A model generated the notes under the pieces. That model saw only the letters and a list, made by a program, of their open reading frames with translations. It made no database searches and was not told where the DNA came from. Below, one piece after another: positions 31,580-32,199 of a DNA stretch of 32,199 nt (the first letter of the stretch is position 1; every line of letters begins with the position of its first letter). The translations under genes and the position numbers were made by a program. Source of the stretch: a filamentous cyanobacterium ESFC-1 (GTDB taxonomy: Bacteria; Cyanobacteriota; Cyanobacteriia; Cyanobacteriales; Spirulinaceae); contig KB904821.1 in NCBI GenBank assembly GCA_000380225.1, positions 906,953 through 939,151 of the forward strand, given 5' to 3'.

Positions 31580-32199
31580 CTAACTAGGCAAAACCGGGCT
31601 GAGATCGATATGGGCTTCGACCAAATTGGCCAACTCATCTTGGATAATCTCTCGTTGTTCGCGATAGTTCGGGAGTCCGGTGGGCAAAGAAATCAAGCCG
31701 CGACGCTGACGCAAGTGATTGAGCCAGGATCGCCGCCAGGCCCCATTATCAAATAAACCGTGAAGATAACAACCCCAAGTCAACTGAGTGCGATCGACAA
31801 TGCCCAAACTGGGGTCTTCAAATAACGGGCTGTATTCTTCCCTTAGTTTACCTTTACGGGTTTCGACCAACATCGATCGCCCTTGGTGGATTTCGTAACC
31901 TTCCACGGGAAGTCCCCCTTGGGGAAAGTTGGAGATAACTTGGCGCTGACGAGAAATTTTGTGACGAGCGATGACGGTTTTCAGGGGTAATAAATCGAGA
32001 CCTGGGGTGTGTTCGGATACTTCTCCTTCTAACCCTTCGGGGTCGGAAATAGATTCCCCTAACATTTGAAAACCGCCACAAATGCCCATCACTGTACCAC
32101 CTGCTACCGCATAATCTTGGATGGCTTTGGCCATGCCACTGTCTTGTAGAATTTTCAAATCGGCTAGGGTTGTTTTGGAGCCAGGTAAAATCACGGCAT
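31580..32199 (-). CDS. cobQ: Cobyric acid synthase CobQ/CbiP, C-terminal part (5' end beyond the window)
   Basis: About 206 residues are visible, reading in from the right edge as AVILPGSKTTLADLK. This is the glutamine amidotransferase domain: GICGGFQMLGESISDPEGLEG carries the nucleophilic cysteine in a CobQ/CobB-type triad, EGYEIHQGRS has the family's (E/H)IHxG motif, and YLHGLFDNGAWR the later histidine region. The enzyme amidates four carboxylates of adenosylcobyrinic diamide in cobalamin or pseudocobalamin synthesis, using glutamine and ATP. The N-terminal ATP-binding half is outside the window. The frame is open to the edge, so no start is given. Confidence 0.94.
   Translation of the reverse strand, partial: AVILPGSKTTLADLKILQDSGMAKAIQDYAVAGGTVMGICGGFQMLGESISDPEGLEGEVSEHTPGLDLLPLKTVIARHKISRQRQVISNFPQGGLPVEGYEIHQGRSMLVETRKGKLREEYSPLFEDPSLGIVDRTQLTWGCYLHGLFDNGAWRRSWLNHLRQRRGLISLPTGLPNYREQREIIQDELANLVEAHIDLSPVLPS

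Noticed and set aside
31334-31638. Minus-strand frames rich in LLVVGCWLLV
   Set aside because: They are translations of the AACCAAC heptamer repeat after cobQ, not membrane proteins.

Overview
The window looks like chromosomal DNA of a cyanobacterium. The octamer GCGATCGC (HIP1) recurs throughout. The gene set is cyanobacterial: two Vipp1/IM30 proteins, XisH/XisI, a CYP110-like P450, a PacS-like copper ATPase, a guanidine hydrolase of the Sll1077 type, a PEP-CTERM protein and a DUF2887/Rpn-type protein. Many intergenic gaps hold heptameric or palindromic repeats of the kind common in filamentous cyanobacteria. Genus cannot be fixed from the window.

Left part (1-6.3 kb), accessory and defence-like. 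The 3' end of an IS200/IS605-type (TnpB) element abuts a truncated membrane-protein gene. Then comes a CRISPR array of 16 identical 36-bp repeats and 15 spacers (529-1663). It is probably read on the minus strand, behind a leader and the genes csx18-like, cas1 and cas2, all on the minus strand. No interference genes are in the window. Four spacers recur elsewhere in the array, three exactly and one with two changes, so the array has undergone internal duplication. Further right are xisH-xisI and a WYL-domain regulator.

Middle (6.3-18.5 kb). A LuxR-type response regulator, a cupin, a PEP-CTERM protein, a pentapeptide-repeat membrane protein, a cytochrome P450, a probable nickel guanidine hydrolase (gdmH) and a copper P-type ATPase. 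These are followed by three copies of a palindromic intergenic repeat. A ~350-bp TnpB-less IS605 derivative, which keeps what looks like an omega-RNA/right end, has cut the 5' end off an Rpn/DUF2887 gene. That gene also carries a tandem 12-bp in-frame repeat.

Right part (18.4-32.2 kb), mostly housekeeping. An LL-DAP-aminotransferase-like enzyme, thioredoxin, two tandem vipp1 genes, a GHL10-type glycoside hydrolase, a Cache-HAMP-PAS-GGDEF-EAL protein, an MscS channel, ureA-ureB (no ureC alongside), tRNA-Asp, gltX and the C-terminal part of cobQ running off the right edge. GdmH (guanidine to urea plus ammonia) and urease (urea to ammonia plus CO2) would form a nickel-dependent nitrogen-scavenging route, although they lie ~15 kb apart.

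The main points of interest are the rearranged CRISPR array and its minimal adaptation module with Csx18, two IS605 right ends each fused to a broken gene (one with no tnpB), a composite ~185-bp repeat that supplies the leader and start codon of gdmH and recurs inverted 19 kb away, and GT-rich heptamer repeats that begin at the stop codons of four genes always in the same sense.
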